Assembly (NCBI RefSeq): GCF_004027225.2
Contig: NC_044277.2
Span: 98,639,552 to 98,703,551, forward strand
Length of the DNA stretch: 64,000 nucleotides
Direction: 5' to 3'
Source of the DNA: Strigops habroptila
Lineage: Eukaryota; Chordata; Aves; Psittaciformes; Psittacidae
Part shown: piece by piece, positions 61,745-64,000 of the stretch
Numbering within the stretch: position 1 is the first letter of the stretch
How the letters are laid out: every line of letters starts with the position of its first letter
The notes under the pieces: generated by a model
Database searches by the model: none
Told to the model about the DNA's origin: nothing
The model's input: the letters and a program-made list of their open reading frames with translations, nothing else
Program-made: the position numbers and the translations under genes

Positions 61745-64000
61745 GTAAGGAGCCTTTTTTGCCCCTTCCCTAAACAAGAACCTGCAAGAACAGTCCTGTC
61801 TTTGTGTAGCACTGCCTGGATCTAGTGTTTGCACAGGTAGAGGTATAGATGTCACAGAGTGCCTGTGGACATGAGGTCCATCCCATGCTGAGGACCTGAA
61901 CTGCAGACTCTGGACTGGTGATCTCCCCGGGCATGCCAGCCTCTCTGGTTCCTGCCTCACTTGTTTCCAGAGGGAAATCTGATATTAAGGACAGATTCAG
62001 GGGGCATTTGGGACACATTTGCTTGATTTCAGGACTTAGTCAAAGCAGGTGTCCTGACACGTGTATTGTAGATGTCTCACTAGTGATACTGGTTCATGCA
62101 ATAAATTCTAAAGACTGCTCCTAATAATGTGGTAATGACCACATGGAAGGCACTGCATTGTCTTATGCATATAATTAGGACTTAGACTCGAGCTAATGTT
62201 TATTTTCAAGGTATCAGTCTGAGGCATAAAATCTTAACATCATCATGACAACCAAAAAAAAACCCCAAAACCCCAATAAAAAGCCGTTGCTTGTGAATGA
62301 GACAATTTTTTTTATCCTGTGCTATCAAAATCTACTTTTAGAAACATCCAAATTATTATCACTGGAATTAAACAAACAAAACAAACAAACAGAAAAAAAA
62401 AAAGAAAAGAGGCTCAAATGCATTTTTTTGAGAACATGAGAACTGCTCACTAAATCCAACTGAAGTTTACAAGCGAACTCTGCCGAAAGAGAATGGTCTG
62501 TAAATCAAAGGTTAAATCTTCCCAACCAAAATCTTTTTGATATAGGATAGAGCACAGTCTCTGTTTTTTGTGAAAACACATGAAATATAACCAACCTCTT
62601 CAGACACGAAAACATCCTGGTTTGGAAGATTTATACTTCCTGAGTTTTACACAGTTTGTTTACAGTTATTATTAAAGCAAAAAGGGTATAGTCTCTTGAA
62701 AGAGACTTGAAATAATGAGAATATCCCAAATCAAAAGCTTAATCCTTAATCTTCTATAGAAGAGATTGTGCCTTGCCCCAGAATAGCATCAAATAGGTGT
62801 TCAGAGGAGAGCTATGCCTGAGTCAGTCCTTTACAGCATCCCCACTTCCCCAGCACCTGCACTCCTATTAGAGATCTGAAAACCACTGTGTGCAGACACC
62901 AGGGGATGAGCACCTCTCCTAGCTCTTTGTGTCCTCCTGTCTTAGGGTTGGAGAAATGGGATTAATAAATACCTTTGCTGCTTCAGATTAAGTCACTTGA
63001 CTGAGGCATCCCAGCAAATCTGTGGCAGAATTAAGTGATTTCAGGTGCTTTTAATACCTGAGGTTTTAATTGATTAATTTCTAGGCTTTCTTTCCCACTC
63101 CTGAAATTACTCTTCTAGGTGACTTGCTACTAATACAAGGTTACAAAGCAGCAAAGCTGGCGTTGATGGCTTGTCCACCTCTCAGGAGAGGCTGCCATGG
63201 CAAAGCACATAAGCAGAAAGCTGCAGCAGTGTGAATCAGGGCTCTTAAACAAAAACATCAGCATTTTTCACTGTTCTGTCCCAGAGCTCCTGATGACCTG
63301 GTGTGGGTGAGGCAGATACTCCCAATGAGAAGTAGCTTAAACCATCCCCATGGCCGGAGCAGGCATTCTCTCTGACTTTGTTAGTGTTCAGACTAGCAAA
63401 ACTAAAGGAGATGCATTTAAAATCCATTTTAAATTAATCTGACCCCTTCCCTCTAAATACCTGAAAAAGAGCCAGTCTCACGTGGGTGTTCTTAAAGCAA
63501 CAACCTCGGTGAAAGTCAAACAAATGCGTCATGGTTTTGGTACCACACCATCTTCTGTAGTCTCTGTGTGGGGAATGTGTAGGGAGCTGATTGTGTCTGG
63601 GGTGATGCAAGAATTAAAACAGTGAGTGGGTGTGGGTGGAGTGGGAGATGGGAAGGGAGGTAATTTGGCCATCACATTGACCGTTCCAATCTCATTTTGC
63701 ATCGTTACATCATGTAGTCATTCCTATAACCCCACACACAAAACAAATGGAAAGATAGGATCCTTTCAGGCCAGTGCTTATCTCTTGTTTTCATAGCACT
63801 CGATACAATGAAGTTCTGGACTGTGGTGTCATTATGTTGTCTAAAGATGTGCCATGTTGGAACTTCAGCTGGCTTAATCACATGCTGCACTACAATTACA
63901 AAAGGATTGTGTGCAAGGTCCTAAATGGATGACCCAGCAACTCTACAAAATGCTTTTGAGATTAGAGAACTTGGAAGAGGATTCTCTCCACTCATCCCAG
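61745..64000 (+). other. ALS2CL: ALS2CL intron (continues past window)
   Basis: Begins with the GTAAGG donor. No exon with the next MORN sequence was found before the window ends, so the intron is at least 2.2 kb. It contains an A-rich stretch (62251-62410) of AAACCCC and ACAAAC runs. Nothing else recognised. Confidence 0.7.

Overview
The window looks like nuclear DNA from a bird. It is AT-rich, intron-dominated vertebrate sequence with ten recognisable CR1 (chicken-repeat-1 LINE) copies. Most of these end in the ATCATAGA / TCTATGAT octamer tail and the GGTTGGAAGGGACC motif, in one orientation or the other. No tRNA, rRNA, CRISPR or bacterial-type operon structure was seen. The species cannot be fixed from the sequence alone.

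Two protein genes are recognised with good support, and they point away from each other. On the minus strand, one exon at 17088-17205 encodes the membrane segment of TMIE (transmembrane inner ear protein), part of the hair-cell mechanotransduction complex. On the plus strand, nine coding exons from 53130 to 61744 give the N-terminal 374 codons of ALS2CL, a Rab5-pathway protein related to alsin. All nine have GT-AG introns and the phases join without error. The rest of ALS2CL (remaining MORN repeats and VPS9 domain) lies past the right edge. TMIE exons 3-4 were not found and probably lie past the left edge. The TMIE/ALS2CL divergent neighbourhood is also the human arrangement on 3p21.31 (recalled, not searched).

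Layout: 1-17087 is probable TMIE intron 2 with CR1 copies at 911-2335 (itself interrupted by a 233-bp LTR/ERV-like insert), 4811-5396 and 11468-11588. 17088-17205 is TMIE exon 2. 17206-53129 is TMIE intron 1 plus the intergenic interval. It contains an unidentified minus-strand terminal-exon-like ORF (19600-19800), a CpG island (20280-20735) that carries the start of a TRIM24 (TIF1-alpha)-like exon 1 broken by a frameshift and a CR1, further CR1 copies, and a small CpG cluster at about 42480-42705 that may be the ALS2CL promoter and first exon. 53130-61744 holds the ALS2CL coding exons, and 61745-64000 is the next ALS2CL intron.

The most unusual part is 19600-20740: a promoter-like CpG island with a decayed TRIM24-type exon 1, apparently duplicated at DNA level and lying 0.5 kb upstream on the same strand of an orphan spliced-looking ORF, all between TMIE exon 2 and ALS2CL.
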